Below, one piece after another: positions 1-7,155 of a stretch of 16,092 bases of DNA (positions are counted from its first letter, which is position 1; each line of letters begins with the position of its first letter). Position numbers and translations under genes: made by a program. The notes below the pieces were generated by a model. The model ran no database searches, was not told the DNA's origin, and saw nothing but the letters and a program-made list of their open reading frames with translations. This DNA comes from Pedosphaera sp. (lineage in GTDB: Bacteria > Verrucomicrobiota > Verrucomicrobiia > Limisphaerales > UBA9464). The stretch covers positions 1-16,092 of the forward strand of contig SIAZ01000053.1 in assembly GCA_009695405.1 (NCBI GenBank). Direction: 5' to 3'.

Positions 1-79
1 CCTCACCGCCATCCTCATGGAAACCTCCGATGAGTGGGAAACCGGACGCGCCTACTTCTCCGACCCATCCCAATCCTAA
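1..79 (+). CDS. IS256/Mutator-family transposase, C-terminal end only
   Basis: Frame 2 is open from the window edge to TAA at 77-79 and encodes about 25 residues. The stretch LMETSDEWETGRAY matches the usual extreme C-terminus of IS256 (Mutator) DDE transposases, a hydrophobic Met-Glu-x-Ser-(D/E)-Glu-Trp motif close to the stop. The protein would catalyse cut-and-paste or copy-out transposition, but the catalytic domain lies outside the window. It is followed in the same frame, after the stop and a short A/C-rich stretch, by a truncated MFS gene, as expected for an IS right end inside a transporter gene. The family call rests on memory of a short motif. The strand is sure, the family probable. 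Confidence 0.7.
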   Translation, partial: LTAILMETSDEWETGRAYFSDPSQS

Positions 80-139
80 ACAACCAACCAACCCCCACCT
101 CCAAATTCAGCCTTTGACTCTTTTACAGAAAAAAAGTTG
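80..139 (+). mobile_element. Presumed right terminus of the IS256-like element
   Basis: This is the short stretch between the transposase stop and the first residues that read as transporter. It is A/C-rich, then contains TTTTACAGAAAAAAAGTTGC at 119-138. That resembles the right terminal inverted repeats of IS256-family elements, which often carry TTTACA followed by an A tract. The left terminus and the target duplication are outside the window, so the exact junction cannot be fixed. It should lie at or just before about 139, where MFS-like residues begin. Confidence 0.5.
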
Positions 140-505
140 CGCGGCCCTCTCTGTATGGGCTCGATTGCTTCTGTTCTTTTATTTTATCAAGGCAACAGCG
201 GGTACGGCACTTTTTTTCTGCCAACCGCTTATTTGGCTGGGGCGATTACTGCTGCCTTCTATGGCTTCTTTCCACTTTATTTACCTGAATTATTTCCCAC
301 AGTCGTTCGGGCAACCGCGCAGGGATTTTCCTATAACTTTGGTCGAGTCATTGCCGCTATTGGAGGCCTTCAAACAGCGAATTTGATCAGTTTTTTTGAT
401 GGAAGCTTCGCAATGACTGGTTCCTCGATGGCTGTCATTTATTTATTCGGAATAGTCATTATTTGGTTTGGTTCAGAGACGCAAAGCAAAGAACTCGTTA
501 ACTAA
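137..505 (+). pseudogene. MFS transporter, C-terminal remnant truncated by an IS
   Basis: About 120 residues of a major facilitator superfamily transporter remain, ending at TAA 503-505. The segment FPLYLPELFPTVVRATAQGF followed by NFGRVIAAIGG is the typical loop and helix of sugar/organic-acid type MFS proteins. Hydrophobic stretches before and after it (about residues 6-48 and 90-113 of the fragment) fit the last three or four membrane helices, and the tail is short and polar. A full MFS protein has 12 helices and about 400-450 residues, so roughly the first 70 percent is missing. The 5' part is replaced by the end of an IS256-like element. The remnant converges with speA, 30 bp away. The transported substrate cannot be told, and the fragment is almost surely non-functional. 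Confidence 0.8.
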
Positions 506-512
506 AAAGGCG

Positions 513-526
513 CCTAGCATGCTAGG
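513..526. terminator. Perfect palindrome between convergent genes
   Basis: CCTAGCATGCTAGG forms a 6-bp stem with an AT centre in the 30-bp gap between the MFS remnant (plus) and speA (minus). The position suits a bidirectional terminator. There is no clear T tract on either side, so it may be chance or a weak terminator. Confidence 0.3.
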
Positions 527-535
527 GAAAGCCCT

Positions 536-2500
536 TCACGGATGGATGTTTAAATAGGTGTATTCCTTTAGACCCCGCTCATAGTCATCGAGGAGTCTCA
601 TTCCTTCGGTTGGCTTAAGTTTATCGCTGCGAATTGCAGCATCTACTTGTGCCTTCATTTGCCGCTTGAGTTCCCCTTCGTCGTATTGAACCGAAGTGAG
701 GCACTGACTAATGGTATTTCCTTCGATCACTTCCTCGATGTAGTAACCGCAAGGTTCGTCTGGTTCGAGAAAGACATGCACTTCGTTCACCCGCCCGAAA
801 AGGTTATGGAGATCGCCCATAATATCTTGGTAGGCGCCCATAAGGAAGAAGCCGAGATAATAAGGTTCCTGACCACTGGTTCCTTGGCGAAGTTCATGGA
901 GAGGCAAGGTGTCGCGTACATCTCTGAGGTCGACAAACTTATTGATACAACCGTCAGAATCGCAGGTGATATCAACTAAGGTTCCCTCGCGAGTTGGTCG
1001 CTCGAGGAGTCGGTGAACCGGCATAATAGGGAAGAGTTGACCCAGAGCCCAGTGATCTAACAAGGACTGGAAGACCGAAAAGTTGCAGAGATACTGTTCG
1101 CTCAAACTATCTTCTAACTTACGGATTTCGTCGGGGATATAAGGCTGCCCGTGGAAGATAGCCACGACAGCTTTGGAAATATCCCAGTAGAGAGTTTCAA
1201 TTTTTGCTTTCTCCGGTAATTCCAACACACCGAGAGTAAACATCTGATGGGCATCTTCCTTGCGCTCGAGTGCATCATGAAAAGCTTCCAGTTTGTTTAA
1301 TTTCTCAAGATTTTCGCGGATCTCGAGCATTTCTTTCACCAACCGATGTTCATCTGGGCCGTATTGAAATTCGATTTCCTGACGAGCTTTATCGATGGAA
1401 CCGAAGACTTCGACAACAAGGACTGAGTGGTGAGCGACGAGAGCGCGGCCGGATTCGCTAACGATGTCCGGATGTGGCACCCCCTCGGCGTTGCAGACAT
1501 CAGCGATGTAATAGACAATGTCGTTGGTGTATTCTTGGAGTGTATAATTGGTTGAACTATCGAAGGCACTTCGTGACCCATCGTAGTCAACACCGAGTCC
1601 TCCTCCGACGTCCAAGAACTCGATAGGAAATCCCATCTTATGCAGTTTAGCATAAAAGCGAGAAGCCTCTTGAACCGCCTTTTTGACGGTGAGGATGTCT
1701 GGCACTTGGGAGCCAATATGAAAATGGAGAAGTTTAAAGCTGTGGGTGAGTTTTTTGGCGCGGAGTATTTCTGCGGCAGCGAGGAGTTCAGCTGTGCTGA
1801 GTCCGAACTTGGCATTTTCGCCACCGCTCTCTGCCCACTTACCTGCACCTTTGCTGAGTAATCGAGCCCGGATACCGATCATCGGTTCGATTCCAATAAC
1901 TTTAGAAACGGAGATGATGTGTCGAAGTTCTTCTAGCTTCTCGACCACCATGATCACTTTTTTGCCGAGTTTAATGCCTTGGAGGGCGAGTTTGACAAAG
2001 GCGGCGTCCTTGTATCCGTTGCAGATGATCAGTCCGCCAGGTTGGTCTTGAAGTGCCATCCCAGCGTAAAGCTCCGGCTTTGAGCCAACCTCGAGTCCGA
2101 AGTTGAAGGCTTTGCCAGCGTCGAGAATTTCCTCAACGACTTCCCGCAGTTGATTGACCTTAATTGGGAAAACACCCCGATAGTTGCCCTTGTAAGCGAA
2201 CTCAACGATGGAACTACGAAAAGCGAGATTCAAGTGAGCGACGCGGTCGCGTAGAATATCTTGAAAACGAATGAGAAGGGGAAACTTCAAATTCCGACCG
2301 CGCGCCTCTTCAATAATATCAGCGATTTCCACGGCAGCACCTTTCTCTCTCAGAGGCGTGGCAATAACATTGCCGGCGGCATTAATATCAAAATACCCCG
2401 CGCCCCAACGGTCGATGTTGTAAAGGGTGCGAGCGGCAGGGATATCCCAAGGCGCAGATGCGGCCGGTGGGGGAGTTTCGGCAGAATGGAAGTCGCTCAT
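536..2500 (-). CDS. speA: Biosynthetic arginine decarboxylase
   Basis: SpeA decarboxylates L-arginine to agmatine, the first step of the agmatine route to putrescine and spermidine. It is a cytoplasmic, PLP-dependent, fold-III enzyme. At 654 residues it has the usual length (about 630-660). The PLP lysine is K114 in YRGVFPIKVNQ. HFHIGSQ (259-265) and LDVGGGLGVDYDG (296-308) form the barrel phosphate and cofactor sites. SESGRA (348-353) follows, and ITCDSDGC (511-518) supplies the active-site cysteine and aspartate of the C-terminal beta domain. GAYQDIMGDLHNLFG (555-569) is also typical. Start ATG is at 2500-2498, and no Shine-Dalgarno is visible upstream. The gene is transcribed away from ubiX, with which it shares a 129-bp promoter region. 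No agmatine deiminase or ureohydrolase gene lies in the window. Family assignment is firm. Confidence 0.96.
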   Translation of the reverse strand: MSDFHSAETPPPAASAPWDIPAARTLYNIDRWGAGYFDINAAGNVIATPLREKGAAVEIADIIEEARGRNLKFPLLIRFQDILRDRVAHLNLAFRSSIVEFAYKGNYRGVFPIKVNQLREVVEEILDAGKAFNFGLEVGSKPELYAGMALQDQPGGLIICNGYKDAAFVKLALQGIKLGKKVIMVVEKLEELRHIISVSKVIGIEPMIGIRARLLSKGAGKWAESGGENAKFGLSTAELLAAAEILRAKKLTHSFKLLHFHIGSQVPDILTVKKAVQEASRFYAKLHKMGFPIEFLDVGGGLGVDYDGSRSAFDSSTNYTLQEYTNDIVYYIADVCNAEGVPHPDIVSESGRALVAHHSVLVVEVFGSIDKARQEIEFQYGPDEHRLVKEMLEIRENLEKLNKLEAFHDALERKEDAHQMFTLGVLELPEKAKIETLYWDISKAVVAIFHGQPYIPDEIRKLEDSLSEQYLCNFSVFQSLLDHWALGQLFPIMPVHRLLERPTREGTLVDITCDSDGCINKFVDLRDVRDTLPLHELRQGTSGQEPYYLGFFLMGAYQDIMGDLHNLFGRVNEVHVFLEPDEPCGYYIEEVIEGNTISQCLTSVQYDEGELKRQMKAQVDAAIRSDKLKPTEGMRLLDDYERGLKEYTYLNIHP

Positions 2501-2629
2501 TTTTTCGGAACAGAGGCGCGAACTGTATGAGGGATGGAACGGGATTCAAGCGGCAGGTTATAAAAGTTAATCACACTGACACGGAACCCGATTGGCTCAC
2601 GGGCCTTTTAGCAGTAGGCTGAAGGGGTC
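2501..2629. promoter_or_regulatory. Divergent promoter region, speA / ubiX
   Basis: These 129 bp separate two divergent genes, so promoters for both should lie here. An AT-rich block at 2558-2570 contains TATAAA on plus (2559-2564, about 66 bases before the ubiX start) and TATAAC on minus (2562-2557, about 57 bases before speA). Either could serve as a -10 element. No good -35 match was seen at the right distance, so the exact sites are unproven. GAAGGGG just before the ubiX ATG is a plausible ribosome-binding site. Confidence 0.4.
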
Positions 2630-3187
2630 ATGCGACTTCTGATTGCCATTACCGGAGCCAGTGGATCGATCTACGCTCAACGTTTACTCGAGCAAATTGA
2701 TCCCAATCAGCATGAGGTTCATGTCATGTTAAGCCAGTATGCCCCGCAAGTTTTAGCCGAAGAATTACCGGAAGGCTTACATTTGAAGAAGGGAGTGATC
2801 CAACACAGCCATCGATCAATGAACCTCCCCTTTGCAAGTGGATCGAATCCACCGGATGTCATGGTGGTGATTCCTTGCAGTTTAGGCACCTTGGGACGGA
2901 TTGCCCACGGTTTAAGCTCTGATTCCTTGTTGCGCTGTGCCGATGTCGTCTTGAAGGAGCGTCGTAAGTTAATTCTTGTTCCACGCGAGACTCCCTTGTC
3001 GTTGATTCACATTAAAAACTTTGAGTTACTGCTGTTGGCTGGGGCCATTTTACTTCCGGCCAATCCTCATTATTACTTCCGACCCACCACTGTTGAAGCC
3101 GTCGCCGATACGGTGGTCTCTCGGGTACTCGATCAAATGGGGATTGAGCATAACTTGGGTAACCGATGGCGCGATGAACCGGAATGA
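2630..3187 (+). CDS. ubiX: Flavin prenyltransferase UbiX
   Basis: UbiX attaches a dimethylallyl group to FMN, giving the prenylated FMN cofactor that UbiD-type decarboxylases need in quinone synthesis. It is a soluble flavoprotein of about 185-200 residues, and this one has 185. The N-terminal FMN loop reads ITGASGSIYAQ (7-17). IPCSLGTLGRIAHG (81-94) is the second flavin loop. LVPRETPLSLIHIKN (116-130) is the conserved active-site stretch, and LLPANPHYYFRP (141-152) closes the site. The family usually has PP where this protein has PA, a mild variation. ATG 2630 follows a GAAGGGG ribosome-binding site. ubiA begins 84 bp downstream on the same strand. The partner UbiD decarboxylase is not in the window. 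The older name phenylacrylic acid decarboxylase (Pad1) applies to the same family. Confidence 0.93.
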   Translation: MRLLIAITGASGSIYAQRLLEQIDPNQHEVHVMLSQYAPQVLAEELPEGLHLKKGVIQHSHRSMNLPFASGSNPPDVMVVIPCSLGTLGRIAHGLSSDSLLRCADVVLKERRKLILVPRETPLSLIHIKNFELLLLAGAILLPANPHYYFRPTTVEAVADTVVSRVLDQMGIEHNLGNRWRDEPE

Positions 3188-3271
3188 GCTGCCCACGCCT
3201 TGCTTCTGTAGGTTTTCTTAGGTCAAGGTTGAACCGCGTCCATTGAACCCTGAGTCTTCCCTTTACCTGAC

Positions 3272-4219
3272 ATGTTTCGCCTTCTCCAACGTTGGGCTTC
3301 GTTTGTGACTTTTAGCCACACGATCTTTGCGCTGCCCTTTGCTTTGGCCTCGATGATGCTTGCTGCGCGGGACAGTCGGGGTTGGCCAGGTTGGCGGATT
3401 TTTCTCCTTATCCTTATTGCAATGGGCGGAGGTCGCACCTGTGCTATGGCATTTAACCGGATAGTGGATCGTCGCTTCGATGCCTTGAACCCGAGGACTG
3501 CGCGGCGCCATTTACCGACTGGGCAGATTTCCCTAAGTAGTGCGATCGTACTGTGTCTTCTGAGTGGAGCAGCCTTGGTTGTTGCCAGTTGGAGTCTGAA
3601 TCCCTTGTGTTTTGCTTTATCGCCGGTTGCGCTCTTTTTTGTCTGTTTTTATTCACTCACCAAACGCTTCACTGATTTTACCCATGTCTGGCTGGGAATC
3701 GCCTTGGCGATTGCACCGGTGGGAGCTTGGCTAGCCGTGAAGGGGGAGGTGGATTTTTTACCTTATCTCAACGGGAAGCTTCAACTTTCCCGCAGTGCAT
3801 TTGTTCCGATGGTACTGTCTATTGCAGTAATGCTTTGGCTTTTCGGGTTCGACATTATTTATGCGACCCAAGATTACGAGTTCGACCGGCTGAATAAGCT
3901 GCATTCCCTTGCGGTGCGTTGGGGCCCAAAGAATGCGCTGGGCGTTGCTTTTATTGCCCACCTCGTGCTCTGGGGAGTGCTGGCTCTATTCGGTGCTTTA
4001 TGCGCTTTTCGCCTCGCGTACTGGCTAGGGTTAATGGTTATTGGGCTTCTCTTATTTCTAGAGCATTTATTTGCCCGAAAACGCGATTCTCGCTCGGTTA
4101 ATCTCGCTTTCTTTAAGTTGAATGGGGTGATTAGCCTGCTGTTTATTGGGATCGTCGCGGTCGAGGTTGTTTTTCCTTGGTTCCGCCTGCGTTGGACAGA
4201 AGGAATGCCGGCGTTCTGA
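3272..4219 (+). CDS. ubiA: UbiA-family aromatic prenyltransferase (4-hydroxybenzoate polyprenyltransferase-like)
   Basis: This integral membrane enzyme joins an isoprenoid diphosphate to an aromatic acid in ubiquinone or menaquinone synthesis. Of its 315 residues, most fall in about eight or nine hydrophobic helices. Both Mg-diphosphate motifs are visible: NRIVDRRFD (62-70, NxxxDxxxD) and the second aspartate cluster D194, D201 and D205 in FGFDIIYATQDYEFD. KRFTDFTHVWLG (131-142) is also typical. The gene probably forms a unit with ubiX (84-bp gap). Many PVC bacteria make menaquinone by the futalosine route, in which a UbiA homologue (MqnP) acts beside UbiD and UbiX homologues. The sequence cannot separate that role from ubiquinone synthesis, so the symbol names the family rather than the pathway. 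ATG 3272 gives a normal N-terminus, and no strong ribosome-binding site is seen. Confidence 0.88.
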   Translation: MFRLLQRWASFVTFSHTIFALPFALASMMLAARDSRGWPGWRIFLLILIAMGGGRTCAMAFNRIVDRRFDALNPRTARRHLPTGQISLSSAIVLCLLSGAALVVASWSLNPLCFALSPVALFFVCFYSLTKRFTDFTHVWLGIALAIAPVGAWLAVKGEVDFLPYLNGKLQLSRSAFVPMVLSIAVMLWLFGFDIIYATQDYEFDRLNKLHSLAVRWGPKNALGVAFIAHLVLWGVLALFGALCAFRLAYWLGLMVIGLLLFLEHLFARKRDSRSVNLAFFKLNGVISLLFIGIVAVEVVFPWFRLRWTEGMPAF

Positions 4220-4516
4220 TTCTAATTTACTTTCAAGATAAACTTTATTTTGGCCGTTATTCTTTGACCTTAATTCGGATCTGCCATTTGACGAGTTATG
4301 CCTTTCCCCCTTAGGGCCTGCCAACTGGGCGCGTCGGTTCAAACAGTGTCACCGACTCTGTGCGTTCTCAAAACAGCAACAGGCACCGGGTGACGTCTGA
4401 GGCGAAGTCTTCGCTTGGAATCGCTTGCTAAAGCCGCCCAACCCAAAGCGCTGTACTTTGTAAACTTTGTGCACCGTTGCTGGTCATCGGGGACAAGTCA
4501 GTAGTAAACTATCCAG
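4220..4516. other. 297-bp intergenic region, no gene recognised
   Basis: No ORF with protein-like character was found on either strand. The largest plus-strand candidate I read, starting near 4298, codes for about 31 unremarkable residues. There are short inverted repeats, such as GCGAAGTCTTCGC (near 4403-4415) and CAAAG/CTTTG around 4446-4462, but none is followed by a T tract. A promoter for the VOC-folP-cdaA-ybbR run should lie in the 3' part, but no convincing -35/-10 pair was seen. Confidence 0.5.
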
Positions 4517-4930
4517 ATGATTGTCCTTCGCCTTCTCCATACACGATATCGGGTCAACGATTTGGAGACATCGGTCGCCTTTTATAAGTCGGTTCTTGGA
4601 CTGGAAGAAGTCCGGCGCCATAGTTCTCCAAGGGGGTCTCAATTGGTTTTTCTAAAGGCACCGCAGAGCGAGGAAACCATTGAACTCTGTCAGTATTCCG
4701 CCGCGGGACCAGTCTTGGTGCAGGCGGATCTGACCCATGTAGCCTTTGAGGTCACTAGTTTGGCCGAGTTGGGTGAGCATTTGGCTCGGCTAGGGTTACA
4801 GTATAGCGATGGCCCCACCTACAAGACCAGTGGATCGGGAGGATTCGCTTTTATTGATGCGCCAGAGGGGTATGAGATCGAACTGATTGAACGGTCGACG
4901 ACGGCGACGACGGCGGGTGCCACCTACTAA
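4517..4930 (+). CDS. VOC-superfamily protein, glyoxalase I-like
   Basis: This is a 137-residue protein of the vicinal oxygen chelate fold. The two beta-alpha-beta-beta-beta modules run at about 5-60 and 72-126. Four metal ligands expected for a lactoylglutathione lyase are in place: H8 (LLHTRYRV), E56 (ETIELCQY), H74 (LTHVAFEV) and E122 (YEIELIE). RYRVNDLETSVAFYKSVLG is the usual glyoxalase I opening. It may detoxify methylglyoxal using glutathione or another thiol. Substrate is not certain, because related VOC enzymes act as epimerases or dioxygenases. The family is usually about 125-135 residues, so ATG 4517 fits. The C-terminal tail is Thr/Ala-rich and comes from a short tandem DNA repeat. 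It leads a tight plus-strand run, with folP starting 36 bp downstream. Confidence 0.82.
   Translation: MIVLRLLHTRYRVNDLETSVAFYKSVLGLEEVRRHSSPRGSQLVFLKAPQSEETIELCQYSAAGPVLVQADLTHVAFEVTSLAELGEHLARLGLQYSDGPTYKTSGSGGFAFIDAPEGYEIELIERSTTATTAGATY
4896..4913 (+). repeat. Two tandem 9-bp copies at the end of the VOC gene
   Basis: CGACGACGG occurs twice in direct tandem, encoding the Thr-Thr-Ala-Thr-Thr-Ala tail after the last metal ligand. It lies outside the fold, so slippage here would probably be tolerated. Confidence 0.7.
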
Positions 4931-4966
4931 TCTTTTTTTCGAATTAGAACGAAGATAAGAACGACG

Positions 4967-5806
4967 ATGGATTTTGTTGCGCGCCAATTTCGTTTTGAGT
5001 TTCCGAGGGTCCCAGTGGTGATGGGTATTCTCAACGTAACTCCTGATTCGTTTTCCGATGGGGGGCAGTTTTTGGATGTCGAACGAGCCGTTGCGCGAGC
5101 GGAAGAAATGGTAGCTGAAGGAGCGGAATTGATTGATGTGGGAGGAGAATCGACTCGGCCTGGGGCAGTACCTCTAAGTGAATCAGAAGAGCTGCGTCGA
5201 GTTCTTCCTGTGGTTCGCCGATTGTGTTCGCGAATCGCTGTCGCTGTCTCGGTGGATACACGAAAAGCAGCGGTGGCGCGTGCGGTGCTTGATGCGGGGG
5301 CGTCGATGATCAATGATATCGAAGCAACCCGATTGAATCCTGAGATGTGGCGTGTAGTGGCTGAATTTGGGGCGGGATACTGTGCGATGCACATGCAAGG
5401 AACACCGGAAACGATGCAGATCAATCCGGTGTATGAGGATGTAGTCTCGGAGATAGGGTCGTTTTTTGAGGATCGACTGGATCGACTGAGTGAGGTGGGG
5501 GTGAGGAGTGAACGAGTGTTGCTTGATCCGGGAATTGGCTTTGGCAAAACTTTGGAACAGACGCTGGCGTTGTTGCGGGGGATTCCTCAATTCTCTCGAT
5601 CTGGGCGGCCGATTTTGTTGGGTATTTCGCGAAAATCATTCATGGGAAAAGCACTGGGAATTAAATTGGAAAATCGGCTTCCCGCTACGTTGGCTTGTTC
5701 CCTATGGGCGGCAGCCCGGGGCGTTAGCTTCTTTCGGACTCACGATGTGGCTGCAACCGTTCAGGCCTTGCGCCTGCACGCTTTGTTGGGAGATCAGCTG
5801 CGGTGA
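4967..5806 (+). CDS. folP: Dihydropteroate synthase
   Basis: FolP condenses 6-hydroxymethyl-7,8-dihydropterin diphosphate with p-aminobenzoate to give dihydropteroate in folate synthesis. It is a cytoplasmic TIM-barrel enzyme and the sulfonamide target. At 279 residues it has normal length. Conserved loops appear in order: MGILNVTPDSFSDGG (19-33), GGESTRPGA (59-67), SVDTRK (95-100), MHMQGTPETMQ (141-151), LLDPGIGFGK (185-194), GISRKSF (219-225) and the final RTHDV (257-261). All key pterin and diphosphate residues seem intact. Its stop overlaps the start of cdaA in a GTGA arrangement, so the two are probably translationally coupled. folP next to cdaA and ybbR is a recurrent bacterial gene order. 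Start ATG 4967 lacks a clear Shine-Dalgarno. Confidence 0.96.
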   Translation: MDFVARQFRFEFPRVPVVMGILNVTPDSFSDGGQFLDVERAVARAEEMVAEGAELIDVGGESTRPGAVPLSESEELRRVLPVVRRLCSRIAVAVSVDTRKAAVARAVLDAGASMINDIEATRLNPEMWRVVAEFGAGYCAMHMQGTPETMQINPVYEDVVSEIGSFFEDRLDRLSEVGVRSERVLLDPGIGFGKTLEQTLALLRGIPQFSRSGRPILLGISRKSFMGKALGIKLENRLPATLACSLWAAARGVSFFRTHDVAATVQALRLHALLGDQLR

Positions 5807-6636
5807 GTTGGTTTATGGCAATTCCTGCGGCCGCTTGGCGGCCTGTTGTGGAAATCACCCTTTTGGCTGTCGGCATTTACTATGCTTACCGTTTTCTCAA
5901 AGGGACTCGTGGGCAGGCTGTCGTGACAGGCTTCGTCGTCGTTTTGTTAGTGCTGACCCTCACAGTTCGGCTTTTGCGATTGGATGTTCTTAATGCCTTG
6001 CTGAATCTGATTCTACCTTTTTTAGCCTTAGCCATCGTCGTGGTTTTTCAACCGGAAATTCGCCGGTTGCTCGCCGAGGTGGGTAATCTCTCGATTTTTA
6101 CTAATTCACAGGAACAGCGCGAGAATTTGGAAGTGATTGTCGAAGCCGTGGGGCGATTGGCTCCGACGCCTGTCGGTGCTCTGATTGCTATTGAACAAAG
6201 TATTTCTATTCAAGAAACGATCGAGTCGGGTATTTCGGTTGATTGTGAGGCAACCCCAGAAATGATTGAAACCATCTTTTTCCCAAATAATGCCATCCAT
6301 GATGGTGCCGTTATCATTAAAGGAGATCGTATTTTGCGAGCAGGGGTGATCTTTCCGCTGACGCAGCGGTCAGATTTGCCCAAGTCGTTGGGGACACGCC
6401 ATCGAGCGGCGATTGGATTAACCGAAGAAACCGATGCCGTTGTCGTGGTGGTCTCTGAGGAAAGCGGCGCTGTCTCGATTGCGCATAAGGGTCAGTTGAC
6501 TCGGAATGTGTCCATTGAGCAGTTGCGCGCCTTTTTGACCGGGGTTTTGGTCCGACGATCGCAACCGCGTAATGCCATGAGTTTCCTTCGCCGTTGGGTG
6601 AGTGAGCCATCTCGAAACGCCTCCAAGGCAGATTGA
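5803..6636 (+). CDS. cdaA: Membrane diadenylate cyclase CdaA (DisA_N domain)
   Basis: CdaA makes the second messenger c-di-AMP from two ATP. Residues about 15-81 hold three hydrophobic helices that anchor it in the inner membrane. FQPEIRRLLAEVG (82-94) is the conserved linker, and about 105-250 is the cyclase domain. The two catalytic motifs are present: DGA at 167-169 (in HDGAVII) and RHR at 199-201 (in GTRHRAAIG). At 277 residues the length is typical. The start is GTG 5803, overlapping the folP stop by 4 bp. ATG 5815 is a possible alternative that shortens the N-terminus by four residues. The next gene, 3 bp later, encodes a YbbR-domain protein, the usual CdaA regulator. Targets, a phosphodiesterase and glmM are not in the window. 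Confidence 0.94.
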   Translation: MSWFMAIPAAAWRPVVEITLLAVGIYYAYRFLKGTRGQAVVTGFVVVLLVLTLTVRLLRLDVLNALLNLILPFLALAIVVVFQPEIRRLLAEVGNLSIFTNSQEQRENLEVIVEAVGRLAPTPVGALIAIEQSISIQETIESGISVDCEATPEMIETIFFPNNAIHDGAVIIKGDRILRAGVIFPLTQRSDLPKSLGTRHRAAIGLTEETDAVVVVVSEESGAVSIAHKGQLTRNVSIEQLRAFLTGVLVRRSQPRNAMSFLRRWVSEPSRNASKAD

Positions 6637-6639
6637 TTC

Positions 6640-7032
6640 ATGAGTTTCGCTTCCTTTATTTCAGAAAATCGCTGGCAAAAGAGTGCGGCCCTTTTGCTGG
6701 CAGCGTTGATTTGGTTGACGGTGAATGCAGAGTTGAGCCGTGGGGGTGCCCCCTCGCGAACGCGCCTCTTTTTAAATATTCCAGTGGGGCAATTGGATTC
6801 TAGTGGGACCGGTACAAATCGTTTTCGGGTGAGTCCAACCGTGGTAAATGTCAAAGTGGAGGGGCGACCGGAGACACTTCAGTTGTTGCGACCGGATGAA
6901 TTGGAGGTTTATGTAACTGTTTCGAGTGGGGAAGCTCGCGCCCAATTTTTAGGGAGAGTCCAAGTCCGGGCGCCGGGAGTTCGTTCCGCAGAGGCGATTC
7001 CAGAAGAGGTGCAAGTGGAGAGGGTGCCCTAG
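6640..7032 (+). CDS. YbbR-domain protein, CdaR-like regulator of CdaA
   Basis: This 130-residue protein starts 3 bp after cdaA. One N-terminal membrane helix (about 12-30, SAALLLAALIWLTVNAEL) is followed by a single extracytoplasmic beta-rich domain (about 40-125) with the YbbR-like pattern of alternating strands, including PTVVNVKVEGRPETL and LEVYVTVSS. CdaR proteins bind CdaA and tune c-di-AMP synthesis, and they commonly carry several YbbR repeats (about 300-480 residues). This one has a single repeat, so it is unusually short, although the stop is clean and no further repeat is seen downstream. In many bacteria glmM follows, but here a 123-bp gap and an unrelated gene follow. The call depends partly on the cdaA neighbour. 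No gene symbol is given because orthology to cdaR is not proven. Confidence 0.78.
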   Translation: MSFASFISENRWQKSAALLLAALIWLTVNAELSRGGAPSRTRLFLNIPVGQLDSSGTGTNRFRVSPTVVNVKVEGRPETLQLLRPDELEVYVTVSSGEARAQFLGRVQVRAPGVRSAEAIPEEVQVERVP

Positions 7033-7155
7033 AAAACAGTGGGTGTTTTTGGAGTTCAGCCCGTCTTTATGGGAAGGGGCTTCGCCGATCAAACCCACGC
7101 GCTGAAGTGAGCCCCATGTTGTTGATTCTGTACCGTTGCAAAATAACCGGTTCTC

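Noticed and set aside
30..386. Plus-strand reading frame of 118 codons overlapping the IS end and the MFS remnant
   Set aside because: It is out of frame with the transposase and the MFS remnant, both of which show family motifs, and it has Pro/Asn-rich low-complexity start and no recognisable domain.
1336..1848. Second minus-strand frame inside speA
   Set aside because: It overlaps the well-supported speA frame completely and has no family motif.
4220..4516. A structured RNA or riboswitch ahead of the VOC gene
   Set aside because: Only short, unconnected inverted repeats are seen, and no known RNA consensus was recognised.
4927..5547. Antisense frame of 206 codons opposite folP
   Set aside because: The sense strand has all FolP motifs. 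The antisense product is Ser/Thr/Arg-rich without domain features, a typical shadow.
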